Of a stretch of 64,000 nucleotides of DNA, positions 1 through 11,723 are shown in pieces (the first letter of the stretch is position 1; the number at the start of each line of letters is the position of its first letter). The notes below the pieces were generated by a model. It had not been told where the DNA came from. It worked only from the letters and a program-made list of their open reading frames with translations, and made no database searches. The translations under genes and the position numbers were made by a program. The stretch is from Polytrichum commune. Taxonomy: Eukaryota > Streptophyta > Polytrichopsida > Polytrichales > Polytrichaceae. The stretch spans positions 11,718,001-11,782,000 of the forward strand of contig OX485809.1 in the NCBI GenBank assembly GCA_950295325.1. Reading direction: 5' to 3'.

Positions 1-830
1 TTCTTTGTTAGCATAGTATGAAGGGAGGTCAGTGACGGGGGTGTATGGTAGAGATAAAGGGGATAGTAAAGATGTGATTGATATGTGGGTGATTGAGGAA
101 GGTGAGAGGGTTTTGGGACCAATCATTATGGTTATGGGGGAATGTGAGGAGAAAGATGCTATTGGGATCATTTTGTGTAACAATACGGGTCCATTGAAGG
201 GCTTGCGGGATTAAGCTATGGGAGGTAGGCATGTCCATTGGTATGTGAAAGCATATTCAAGGGAACCAAACATGATGTCCGTGTTGTGGGGGGAGTGGTA
301 TTGAGTGAATTGTAGTGGGCAAGTAAGAGGAGATGAGAAATAGGAGTGGGTAAGGTCTATATCATTTACCATGGGATCTAAATTGTTGTTGGGAAGGGAC
401 ATGTAACAATTTAAAAAGGTAAGAACTCGGGTTTGTGAGGGAGAATGTATATATATCTTTGAATCAAAAAAAGCATTTCAATGGCGAAGTCTTGGGGGGA
501 GGGGGTGGATGGATGTTGTTATTAGAAGTTTGAGAGATGAAATTAGTGAAGTTGTCCCATAACCAAGTACATTGGGTGAGGGTAACGGATATTTGGTAAG
601 CGCCATTATGGCCATGAATTTGGGCATATGGGGGTGGATTTGTATTGTGGGTTGGGATGCGAGGATGTCTTCATTGGGGTTGAGTTCTCTAGTCTCGAGG
701 GTGAGAGAGGGTATGTGGAGAGCGGGACAAACATAATGGTGGTCTTTATGTTGTGGTTGTGTGTAGGAGGATAGGAGGATCATTTAAGTCTTTATTATGT
801 GGTTTGTTGGCAATATTAGGTGAAGAGAAG
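1..830 (-). pseudogene. Decayed LINE ORF2 fragment (linker before RNase H)
   Basis: Minus-strand reading frames at 29-238, 211-402 and 478-783 match, in order and with many stops and frame changes, the part of the large LINE ORF2 at about 14.1-14.8 kb. Shared short blocks include QALxW with ND/NNP, the HSxFSSPxTCP block, and a block of E, NP, DI and TIQ. This is the linker between reverse transcriptase and RNase H, with no catalytic motif. It is a second, much older copy of the same LINE family and runs off the left window edge. No functional product is expected. Confidence 0.75.
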
Positions 831-1264
831 AAAATGATGTTTATACGAAATATCATCTATGTTAATTAGGACATGGTCCTTGATTCAATGAGATTGTGGG
901 TGAGATAGCAACCATGTACATAAGAAGTCATATGTTTTTTTGTGACACCTTATTTATATTTACGTTTGGTTAATTTAAGCGATCTGATTTTATGAATTGG
1001 AGTGCCATACATGCGCACTGGAGGGGGGGGGGCGGATACGAACAAAGTTATGGCAGTTGGGGGGAAGAAAGTATGAGCTTGTAGGAGAGCAGTTGTCATA
1101 ATGTGAGATCTAGTGTGAAATTTAATAAGGAATTGTGTGGGGGAGAGTGTACAATGTTGTTGAGATTCTTGGATCTAACAAAGAGTGGTGATGTTAAAAG
1201 AGGCAAGTCTAGTGAGGAATTTTGTTGTATTGGGTTTTTGTGTTGCATGAGGGTGTTACACAAA
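831..1264. other. No gene seen; contains G-runs
   Basis: No open frame with recognisable similarity. A run of G near 1022-1032 and a G/T-rich plus strand resemble the strand bias of the LINE family, so this may be further LINE or UTR debris. Confidence 0.4.
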
Positions 1265-1715
1265 GGACTGGAGTACCATTCGGTATGGAGAGGGGGGGGG
1301 GGGGGTTGTGCAAAGGGAATGTGTGTGAGCAACAATCACCCCCACCCTTCGATTGCGTCCTAGTCCGGGTGGGAGGTCAAGTACCACATCCTAAGCTTAC
1401 CATTCCCATGTGCAATCACAATTCGATAGAGGTGGGGAAATTGGTGTATATAACACCCTTTGTTTTATTAATCATGCGTGTTTTATTAATCAGGACTGGA
1501 GTACCATTCGGTATGGAGAGGGGGGGGGGGTTGTGCAAAGGGAATGTGTGTGAGCAACAATCACCCCCACCCTTCGATTGCGTCCTAGTCCGGGTGGGAG
1601 GTCAAGTACCACATCCTAAGCTTACCATTCCCATGTGCAATCACAATTCGATAGAGGTGGGGAAATTGGTGTATATAACACCCTTTGTTTTATTAATCAT
1701 GCGTGCATTCATCAA
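1265..1715. repeat. 228-bp direct tandem duplication
   Basis: Copy one starts at 1265 and copy two at 1493 with the motif GGACTGGAGTACC. The copies are almost identical apart from the G-run (14 versus 11 G) and the right end, which suggests a recent event. The small plus-strand frame through both copies repeats itself only because the DNA repeats. No coding function is supported. Confidence 0.9.
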
Positions 1716-4199
1716 TGCTTGATAGCTAAATGATGTCAATCCCCAATAAATCAATTGAGTCCCTTCCACATTCCATCCTAAATTGCACCATTCCTCCACA
1801 ATCAATTAGTCTAGCAAGTCATCTACCTCCCACCTCCCACTAACTACCAGCTCACTTCCAATTCCAACTCGTTGGCACTACTTCCTTACCTTTTGGTTCC
1901 CTAGTTGTTCTCCCAGAGAGCTGGTCGGTTGCCTCAGGGATGAGCATCTACACCCCTTTCCTTCAAGTGCAACTCCCCTACTCCCACCTCGGCATCACCT
2001 CAAGTTCAGCTTCAACCCCGTCCCTGCCTGCTGGTAGCGGGTCCCTCTGTGCTCTCTGGCCGCCCGAATCTCCCCAACATTGCCACCTCCGCAACTTAGC
2101 TGCAATTTCCTCATTACCAGGGCTAGTGACAGGTTGTAATTTCAATGCTAACCTCCTGCGCAAAAGCTAGCTCCGAAGCTTGAAGAATGTGATGGTAACT
2201 CGTCCTTGCTAGCTTCACTCACACCAGCGCTGTTGCTGGGAACAACCTTCCGAACATACCACCTTGAGGGTCCCCATCACGCCTGTGACTTCGGCTTGGC
2301 CTCCACTCATTCGTCACCACCCTTCCCTATTTCAACCAGCAACTAGCTTCTGCAAGAGCCTGCCCGAGGTAGATCATGAGATGCCTGAAAACCCAACAAA
2401 AATACCCCAACCTCGCTGCCGAATTCTCCTTCGACGTTGCAAATCACTTCACCTTTAACACACAGGGACAGAGATTCGTTCCCCTAGAAACCACGCACTC
2501 AGAGAATGTCTCCAGACGTGCACAGAAGCCGAGCTTCCCGAACCACTTCAACCACACTTAGCTCAATACTCTTCAGCATGGCCAGACAAAACGCCGCAAT
2601 TCCTCGCCTCTCAGCAAACTGGATTAACGTCTAACCTCCACCAAATTTCACATATGACAACAGATTGAGAGCCTCACAACGGCAGTGCAGTTTCGCAACC
2701 AGAGTGAGGTAAGGAGGACGATACCGAGAAAACAACCGCAAGAAGGAATCCTTGTGCATCGGCGGTGAGTTGCTTTCGGCTCCCCTCCTTACTCTTGATG
2801 TCTGAGTCTTCCTCCCCTTAAGTCTTAATGTGCAGCCAGGAACGACTTGCAATGGTCCAGGGAGGGAGGCAATGCGGTGTGCAGCTAGGCGGCCTGTCCC
2901 AACTCTAACCGATGCAGGGGCGTGGCAGTCTGAAGTCAAGCGGCTCCAATCCCAGTTGTGCCGTGTGTTTTCTCGGAAGGATCCATCCCTCCCAAGGCAT
3001 CGGTGGACGTTGTTGTGCCGATGTCTTCGCTTCTCTCTCTCTCTCGCACCTTAGGTTTCTCAAGCAAGATGTTCTGTTCCGCTCCGCCTTGCGACTTTAC
3101 CTCACCCGATCATCAGTTCCACCGCAGCCACAACTCTGTGTTCAATGTGCATTGATTCGCTTCCTCACTAAAACAATCCGAGGGTGAGACAACACATTTT
3201 CGCCTCCTTGCTCGAATCCCCCTCCCTTCAGTACACATTTTTGTAGGGCTTCGCCCTCATGCCATCCCTCTCTTGCTTCCCGCTTTCTCTTTGCTCCCTC
3301 ATGAGCTCTCTCGCCAGGGGCTCTCGGGACCCCTCGCTTCCTCCCACACATTCAGCTGACACTTTTAGTGAGAGAGCCAGTGCCAAGGCTCTCAGGCCTC
3401 TCCTCACCTCCAAATCCCCAAAGGCTACCCACATCAAGACCCCCTCCCTTAAACGACCATCAATCTTACCTTAAATGACCAATAATCTTGGCATCAAGCC
3501 ATTTGAGCTTAAGCGTCACCTTAAACCTACATGAACTACTTACTTGTTTTTGGTCTTTTTTCTTTAATTGCACACAGTCTCATAACTTAACTTACTCAAC
3601 TAAAACTTTTGAAACTTCAATACTTCCTAGTTTTTAAACTAAATCAACTAAATGCTAATCCCAATGTTTGCATATTTTAAAGGTTAACTTGAGATATGAG
3701 CACGTAATTGTGCTCACAATGTGGTGTTGGTAGAGTCAAAGTGCACATTAAATTAGGGTTTGAGAATATGTAGGCTTCTAGTGGTTAGTGATTGGTAACA
3801 TGCATGTTGAGTGAGGTCATGGAGAGTTGTTTTGCTAAGCTTATGGTGTATCTTGGTGATTGCAAGAATGTACCTATTCCAAAGATGTCTCTAGGTAGTT
3901 CAATGGATACATTGGATGAGCTAAGAGGGATACGACCCAAATAGATTATAGGACAAAAAGAAAAGAAAAAGTGAGTTTAATGAGTATTTTTTTCCAATTT
4001 AAATTTTAGTGTGTATGCATGTGAGAAAGGGCAACTAAAACATGTACTCTATACCCAGGCGTATGCTTGTGTTAAGTATTTGTTTTTCTTGGTTTAAGGA
4101 TGCCCGGTAAGGCTAAGAGGAGCATGCATTCTTTTTTATTTTTTATTTTTTATTTTAATAACATTTTTTGTATGTGCCATTCAAATGATGGAATGAGTT
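1716..4199. other. No gene recognised; C/T-rich stretch then AT-rich sequence
   Basis: From about 1780 to 3470 the plus strand is rich in C and T, with only short overlapping frames in several registers and no recognisable domain. From 3480 to 4199 the sequence is AT-rich and noncoding. It could be old retroelement LTR or UTR, but I cannot show that. Confidence 0.4.
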
Positions 4200-4990
4200 G
4201 AATGCCAAGTTATTTGTAAGATTCATCATGGGAGCGTATGGGGAGCGTTGGTGATGGTAGTGAATATTTTGCAATTTAATGAAGGTTGTGAAAGCAAGTG
4301 ATTATAGTTTAGATTTGTTGGGACAAGCAATTATGACATATTTGGAAACACCCAAGTCCAAGTATTCCAATTTGAAAATTTTTGTAGTTTAATAAATTGG
4401 GATTGGACGTGTGGAATATTGTTTGTAAGAACAATGTTGCCATCCGTGTAGGCTATGGTAGTGAGTTGTGTGTCAGAAGTGTTGAAGTGATATCCTTGGG
4501 ACCCTTTGGATAGCCAATGTAAAAGAGGCTCTAGGAAGGATATAAAAAGATAGGGACTAAGGGTGTCACTTTGTCTTGTGCCACGGCTAATGGGTATGGG
4601 AGGTGTTGTTGCGAAATTTGGTCCTTGGGAATGTGTAGTAGAATGAGAGTATATATTGCCGATGAATTTTATTGCATTTGTAGGTTAGGCTAGGTCGAGC
4701 ATAAGAGTGCAAAGTCTAGGATGGTCAATGAAGTCAAAAGCATTTTTGAAATCTACATAGGTGAGATACATGTAAATTTATGAGTAAATTTGGCACCTTC
4801 TAGGGGTGTAATAATTGCTTGAAGTTGACATGCTATGCTTCGCCTTGGGCGGAAGCCTTCTTGGTTGTGATGAAGGATTTGGTATGATTCTCCATGAGAG
4901 GTAAGAAGGGATGTGAGAGTGCTTGTAAAAATCTAATAAATTATACATGCTAGTGCTATTACCAAGGTACATCAATGTTCTAATCCTCTT
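4200..4990 (-). pseudogene. Decayed LINE reverse transcriptase fragment
   Basis: On the minus strand this stretch parallels the reverse-transcriptase region of the large LINE (about 16.1-16.75 kb) at DNA and protein level. Shared plus-strand words include GGAAGCCTTCTTG and GGATTTGG, around the block that encodes the QEGFR motif, and an AAATCTA block. The catalytic YADD box has decayed to AYTDG near 4435-4455. Numerous frameshifts and stops make it a dead fragment of the same or a sister family. Confidence 0.75.
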
Positions 4991-5064
4991 CAAAAATCCA
5001 TTAACTACCTCTTAATAGACGTTGTGCCATTGCCTTTCATTTGACAATTCATTCATACATTATA

Positions 5065-5110
5065 TTGAATATCTATCTATCTATCTACACACACACACAC
5101 ACACACACAT
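5065..5110. repeat. Compound microsatellite (ATCT)n(AC)n
   Basis: About four ATCT units run into about eleven AC units. Its position next to LINE debris is compatible with an old retroposon tail. Confidence 0.9.
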
Positions 5111-5689
5111 CTCTTCTAGGGAGGCCAACAAGTTGAACTACCATAGTCTATTACCACACACACTCCGTTCTTCTCAATATATTTAGCTAGGAATGGTTAA
5201 ATCAAAGTGCAAGCCCTCTCATTTGAAGTAGATTTATCTTCCACCTCTGCATCCAATATTTTACATACGAAATTTTGATGACATCAATGTTTGCAAGTAA
5301 AATACACAAGGTAGCTCTTTAGAGATAGGTCTAATAACCTACCATTGAACTTTCTCACATTGTATTATAGAATATATACTCTCATTTATGATTGAAGAGG
5401 GAGAGGGATGCATGAGATCCAACTACTCTATGTCCTATTTTAGGTGTTTTATGCATTGTTTTGATCCAAGTGTGAGGCATGATGAATAATACTACAATTT
5501 GTTTGGGTTTTGTTTTTTGAAAAAAATTCCAAGCCAAGAGGTCTATCAAATGGAGAGTTAGGTTTTCATCATTTACCTTACATTGGAATTTCTTTTGTGT
5601 AATTTTTCATGGCAAAGACCTCTTCCACTACCATGTCACCTTCCAGTCCTTCACTTCTAGACAAGTCTACCTCTTCTAGAATGTTTTCA
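5111..5689. other. No gene seen
   Basis: AT-rich sequence with no supported open frame. Short minus-strand stretches look protein-like near 5600-5700 and may belong to the ORF1-like remnant that follows. Confidence 0.4.
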
Positions 5690-6370
5690 TGGATTTTATT
5701 TTGATTTTAAATTCTATAATTATATAAGGTCAAGATCTTATGAATTGCATCTACATGTGATTTGGTGGCCTTGGCCAAACAAATCTTTATTTCGTTTTGG
5801 TCATTCACCAAATGTCAACCAATTGTAGTTTCATCAATGGTTGTGGCGAGGTTTCTATGTTTGGCATGCAGATTGTCTTTGCCATCGGCTATTATGGTCG
5901 CAAAGTGTAAGCCTCCATTCACATGTAGTTAGGTTTTATTAATCTCACTTCTTCCAACCGCTCCAAGGGTCGGCGTTAACTCTCATCATTGTGTTTGAGA
6001 TGGCAGTTTCTCCAAATTTCCGCACCTTGGTTGTGATTGCATTTGTTTACCCAACATAGACATCTACTTAGGTGTTGCTCCTCGGCGTAAAGCTTAGGTG
6101 TAGTGTTTGGTATTTGTTGGAGGTCCTTTGGCGGTGTATTGTTGCGATCCCAACATTGTAGTTTGTGTTCTCAGATAACCCCAATGTTGAGTATTTCTTA
6201 GCTTGTTTGACGTAGGCAATTGCTACTTCCCAGTTACTTGGCGATACACTTGCTTTAGTTGTGCACTTCATGCTCCTATGGCTTCGTGCGGCATGTAAGT
6301 CTCCCGCAATGTTTTGGCCATTGTCTATATTGCATCCACAACAATCGACTATGCTAGTTCCTTGCAAGGC
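5690..6370 (-). pseudogene. Possible decayed LINE ORF1 fragment
   Basis: The minus strand holds a broken frame whose pieces resemble the C-terminal half of the large LINE ORF1 (20684-21814). There is a segment with T/K-K-S/T-H and IHxI spacing near 5740, like the coiled-coil part of ORF1, and a frame at 6068-6367 that could match the RRM-like part. With the RT fragment at 4.2-5.0 kb it would form one internally deleted old copy. The similarity is weak and was judged by eye. Confidence 0.35.
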
Positions 6371-8587
6371 TTCGTTAGCATCCTACTATGTAATTCCATT
6401 GCCCTTGTTGTACTTGTGGTTCATGATTGAGTGTTTTTGTTTTCCGAATGGGCGTAACGAGACCCACTTGTGGGGATTGTGAAGCTCTCTCTAGCTGTCC
6501 TAATGCATATCCATTTGCTTATTTATATCTACTCTTAAGAGTTGTAATCAAAAGTTTTTGCCTCCACGAGGGGTTGTGCTTGTATTGTTGTTGTCCATTG
6601 ATTACTCATCTTTCCACTTTTGTGAATCCATTCTCTTCTTCCTCTCTTTGATCAACTTCCTCTTCTTGATATATCCATCTGGATTTGCCTCCTTATTTTT
6701 GCTTCCAGTTGCACTCACTACAATCTAATTTGATGGGTCAAAGATAAAAATAAAATGCAATTGTAGTCTACTAAGACTCTATGTGGAGGACCATCATTCT
6801 TGCATTCACTCTCTATGGATGTGGTATAGCCTTCAACTAAATCTAATGCAATGCAAAGCAAGTATTTTTCTTCCAAATCTTTGCTTATATGTCAAACCCT
6901 ATAATCTGCCTTAACTAACCTGCAAGTTGCAAATTATCTCTAAACTCAAGTGGAATCTTAAGGGCAACCCATGTTGGGATCCATAGGGCCTCTAGGGTAC
7001 CCATTGTTCCACCACACATGTACACACATTGGATTTGTAGAAAGAACTCATCAAAAGTTGTGCAATAATATATGAGTTAAATTTAAATAAAATAACCCTC
7101 TACCCACTTGTTGCATTCTAATGACATCTTCAAAGGTAAGCTTTGCATTAAGGCAAGCTAACCAACGAGTTTGAGTTGCATTGTCGAGCTTTTAGCCAAT
7201 AAATTTACTAATGATGGTATGGCATGTGAGATGGTCTATCATAGGTTGGATTTCTTCACTGTTGCTTTGAATCATTTTGGATCCCAATTTGATGAGGATT
7301 GCATTATTGTTGCGCACCAATCCTTTAGTAGTACTTCACCCTCCATTGCTCAAAGTGGATTCAAACCCAAGTGTGAGCAACCCCCTCCACGACATTGCTT
7401 AGATCCGCCAAATCCATCCTTGGATCTACACCCAATGTTTGGATTTGACCATTAATTACACCGATTTGGCTTGAAGCATTGACAATGTGGCCCATAGCAG
7501 AGGTTGTCATAGATCCCACTTGATTGCGGAGCATATATGCATTGCTCAGTATTAAAGCTATTGCTTTACTCTTGTGCTACAAATTGCAACAACTTTCAGA
7601 CCACCTAAGTTGTGTACTAGGAACTACTACCTTTCAACAATAACTTAGGATTGTTTTTGGTCCGATTGATAACCAACCATCATTTAAATCAATATAATTT
7701 AGTAGCAAAAAATCATGTGGTTAGATTTAAAGGTGATGACTGATCATTGGAGATTGTGGATTTTTCCTTCTACATTATACCACACCATGCTTCATCCCCT
7801 CCCCCCCCCCCCCCAACCTATCATGAAAACCCTTAAGTGGTCATTTAGCCAATCCCAACTATGTCAACTATTGAACCCATAATGGTGTCAATATTATAAG
7901 CACATAGTCCAATATTAACGTACTATCACGTGTCATTTTGGTGTATGTTCTTAACTACAAGCCATGACATATAGACCAACATTCAAATATAGATGTTGAT
8001 TAATAAGAGGATACATAACAATGTTGGGCGGGTATTTGATTTTGTTGCTAATCTCCGATTATGTTTTTCGAAGAAAATTTAGAAGCAAAGAACCTTTAGT
8101 TCCGGGGTTTTGAAAGTATTTACAATTTAAGAATTTCATGTCTTGGTAATTTGTAAAGATTTAAAGACCTGAGGTTTTCATGAAAGAGCCAACAAATAAT
8201 TAGTGGTTTTTTAGAAGGTTATTTGATAGGGTTTTGATTTTCTAAGAACCGTGGTTATGAATCAAGTATGGTTATTTCATGTTTGAGAACCATGGTTTTC
8301 AATTCAAAGAATCGCTATGCTAATTGAGAGGGGTTTGGTGCCAAATTCACTACCCACCCAACATTGGTACATACCTTGGTAACAATGAAATGACTTCCCC
8401 ACTATAGAACTCGTAGGGATGCTTTCAGCCATCTTTGAGGCTGAGGCTCAACTATCTTATCATGGAGAGAGGGAATAATTGCATATGAATGAACCTCTCA
8501 TTCATCCAACATAAAAGCCTAGAAAAAACTTGCAATCCAAAGATTACTATTTTTTACTTAAGTTGATATTGGCATTAGCTTTAAAGA
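6371..8587. other. No intact gene; possible ORF1-like scrap and a C-run
   Basis: No supported gene. The minus strand near 7380-7560 reads like a short coiled-coil segment, possibly another LINE ORF1 scrap. A homopolymer run of 16 C lies at about 7799-7814. The rest is AT-rich noncoding sequence. Confidence 0.4.
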
Positions 8588-8800
8588 CCCCAATAATAAT
8601 AATAATAATAATAATAACCTTAGTGTTTTCGTACACTGACATGCAAAGTATCACCACCTACTCCTCATGTCCGCGTGGCTATGGGGAGTGAGGATGGCTT
8701 AGTTCTTATTTTGAGCAGGTGGACCATAGATTAGTGTTAGTTGAGCTTAGTATGCATGAGGTTATTATTATTATTATTTTATCTATATTATTATTCTTGA
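8588..8800. repeat. Paired (AAT)n and (ATT)n microsatellites
   Basis: An AAT microsatellite at about 8594-8622 and an ATT microsatellite at about 8760-8805 flank roughly 140 bp. To the right (8806-8960) the minus strand reads like a protein scrap without stops in one stretch. The pair may mark retroposon tails, since the LINE here also ends in a trinucleotide microsatellite. Confidence 0.6.
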
Positions 8801-9174
8801 TCTAATGGGATCGGAGGGAGTTTCTTATCTAGTTTGCGTTTGTTGAGTATGATGTGTGTTAGATATTTGATGGCGATTTGGGAGAGGGTCTCCATTAGTT
8901 TGTGAATTTTGTGGTTGGGTATGTTTAAGTTTTTGAGGCTTTTGATGGATTGGATAAAGACCCCAAATTAGTCTACTCCAAGTAATTTGAGATGAATCGG
9001 TCAAGATTTTATGTTGGATGGATGAGAGTTACTCTCATTTCCTATAATTCCCAATCTCCTCTAATCATGGGTAATATGCTTATCAAAGTTGGCAAGGAAT
9101 GTAATTTGCACAAATACAATTTCATATGTGAAGCATACTTTGTGTTGATTTGTCTAGTCTTACGATTTTCTTCT
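8801..9174. other. No gene recognised
   Basis: Noncoding or decayed sequence. The minus strand at about 8806-8960 could be LINE-derived, but I could not match it convincingly. Confidence 0.35.
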
Positions 9175-9345
9175 CTAAGATGGACGTGCCTAAATCCAAC
9201 ACAACAATTATCCACACACCCATATTTGAGTGATACGTGGTTAGATGTGGATCTAAGAACAAACTTAAAAAGACATGTGTTTAAAAAAATATTTGGACAA
9301 CATGCTTAAACTATGCCATCCATTCTAAGCTCACAAATCAACACA
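9175..9345 (+). mobile_element. Partial MITE of the TAAGGTAGAC family
   Basis: The stretch from GACGTGCCTAAATC at about 9183, through GGATCTAAGAAC, matches the left half of the complete element at 38156-38510. Only the left portion is present, with substitutions. Confidence 0.7.
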
Positions 9346-11559
9346 ATCGTCGGGACATATCTAACCACTTAGTGAGTATGGAAACCCTTAATTTCATAAT
9401 TAATTAAATACTCATATGAGGTCCATAATTTATGAGGCAAATGGTGTAGTAAGTTTTTGCTCTCATTTAAATAACCCAAAACCTAGGGTACAAACTCTCA
9501 AGGAAGGCTTTACTAGTGTTTATTACAAGCATTTGTCACTTCATAGTTCATCAATTAGACCAGAAGGTTGCTATATTCACTCTAAATCATGACTGATATG
9601 TCTTTTGCTTTCCTTTTCTCTCTTGGTTTTCCTCTCAATATTTCTCCGTCAATGGGGTATGTGTGTTAGTAAGCAATAGTTTCCATCTTGCCATGAGATT
9701 TTGTATAACAATAGTCAAGAGAGAACAAATAGTCTGTGAGTATCATAATTGTCTTTGGTAACCATTGGCCAATGCATCAAATCATAACAATTCCTTCATT
9801 ACTTGGTCCATGTTAGTTCCAATGCAAGACAAATTATTTATTTCTTAATTCCCATATTTAATCATTACTCACAACTCATGCAACTAACAACGAACATCAA
9901 GGTCAAACTATAGTCTTGATTGCCCTGCACAACCTGCAACAACAACAATAACTAGGGTAACACACAAGACAATAGTTGATCTTGTTGATTCACATTTCAT
10001 ACTCAAAGATCAAATCTCTTGACTAAGTCTCAGTTTACAACTCAACTTAAGACTAGGACAACTTATGCCTAGATCTCATTGATAATCCAAAGTTCATCCT
10101 ATCCTAGACTTACTTTGAATAACCCTAACTTCTCAAATCCCCTCTAATCAACTGATCATAAGTGATTTCTCATCACTTCAGTTGATTAGGGTTCTCTCCT
10201 TAAACTCACTTTCTGAATTATAATCCTATCAGCCTAAAATTTAGGATTCAACTATAATTTCATTCGGCTGAACTATGACGCTTACACTTCTCCCTGCCTC
10301 TCTTAGGCTAACAATAGTCCATAGTTTCCCACTCGGCCTGACACTTGGCCATTCGGCTTTCCTATACTATCATAGACTTCAACTATAGCCAATAGTTCAT
10401 CTCCAATCTACCTCTTGGCCTTCCAGCTCCCTCCCTCATAGTTTGCCTTCATTGGTGCTCAACTAGACTTTGTTTCTATCCTTTATCACTTTTGACCATA
10501 ATCTGCTCTCTCTTGGTACCCCCGGATCATAGCTTCACTCTCTCATTCTTTGTCGCTCAGGTGTGGTGCCTCACGGGACGTTACAAAATATAGTTTCCTC
10601 CTATCGCATTATTCACATTCTTAGGTCACAATTTAAGTTGTTCAACTATATTCAAGATTTCATACTCAATTGACTACGGTCTCGACACAAACAATAATTT
10701 ACCACTGCTCCTTCACTCAATCTTTCAGTTTCATACTTTGATTCGCTCCACTACGCTCAACTTCACTCACTCATACTGGCACTCATTCACTCCGACAATT
10801 ACACTTTCAACAATAAACAATCGTTTCATGATTCCATCTCCTATTCCTCATCCTGATTCATACCCTCTTCCATTGTGAGGTTGATTCACTCTCTCTCCCA
10901 ATCTCTCATTACTCTCTACAATTTGCACTATATCAATTCCACTCTCAATTTCGTCCTTCACAAGTTACTTCTCTTTCTTCATTTAAGAGTCTTTCGATCG
11001 TCTTCACTCCCATATTGTTCAATTCTCTACCCGCCTTGCTTCATCTTTGTCAACTCTCACACAATCTTATCCTCAGTCAACTATAATTACACAACAAAAT
11101 ATGGTTAATCCATCTTGCATTCATGCAATCCAAACAAGTAAATAGTTCATCGAAGCTTCGGCCATTCAATGCCGACAACAATCAAAATCACAATAAACTC
11201 AAACAAAGACCAGTAATCTTGCAATCACTGCAGCAATTACTCAATTCTCGAAAAATATTTTAACTATTGTCCTCGCACAATTTGTGTCAAGGGAGACAAG
11301 ACTATCAGTTTCACAATGCGCTCAAAAATTATCTAAGAAATGTATGGTTTCCTCTCCCTCGCCAACCCTCTTAGCTCGGCGGGGGAGATGACGATAGTTC
11401 CAGTAACCGACTAGGGCCACCTATGGCCGTGCCTATGGTTATAACTAACTTCCTAGCCTATGGTTCAACTATTTCCATCCACTGGAAGGCTACTTCATCT
11501 AATACTCAACTATGTGCCTATAGTTAAACCAATTGGCCAAAAATTTGGCTCACAAATGG
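9346..11559. other. No gene seen; AT-rich, rich in CATAGT words
   Basis: A 2.2-kb stretch with only short frames. It repeatedly uses words such as CTATAGTC and CATAGTTT and has a C/T-rich plus strand. That composition recalls the 2.47-kb insertion at 21820-24292, so it may be part of a related LTR-like element, but I found no matching termini. Confidence 0.35.
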
Positions 11560-11681
11560 CTACGGGCATGATTTGAATAGTTTGGATTTGCTATTCACTT
11601 GGCATTGAGTGCATTTTTCATAGTCTACAAGAATTCGTGCAAAGAGAAAAATATCCAAATAGCACATGGATGTCTACCTTA
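11560..11681 (+). mobile_element. Right end of a TAAGGTAGAC-family MITE
   Basis: GGCTACGGGCATGATTTG, through AGAGAAAAATATCC, to the terminal GTCTACCTTA matches the right half of the 38156-38510 element. It abuts the microsatellite tail of the large LINE, so the LINE probably landed at the edge of this MITE. Confidence 0.7.
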
Positions 11682-11723
11682 AGAAGAAGAAGAAGAACTC
11701 CGGTCCCTACTAGGGACCGGAGT
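11681..11723 (-). repeat. LINE 3' terminus: TTC microsatellite plus perfect hairpin
   Basis: A GAA microsatellite (11681-11696; TTC on the LINE sense strand) is followed by a perfect 12-bp inverted repeat at 11697-11708 and 11712-11723 with a 3-base loop. The hairpin is the last unique sequence before the tail, where the element's own RT would be expected to recognise its RNA. The same GGGACCGGAGTT end occurs beside a different microsatellite in the SINE-like element at 46837-47165. Confidence 0.85.

Noticed and set aside
1022-1304. G-quadruplex or regulatory element at the G-runs
   Set aside because: Plain homopolymers in decayed repeat DNA; no gene context.
11697-11723. Hairpin as a bacterial-type terminator
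   Set aside because: Eukaryotic context, no T-run on the right strand; it is the LINE 3' terminal structure.
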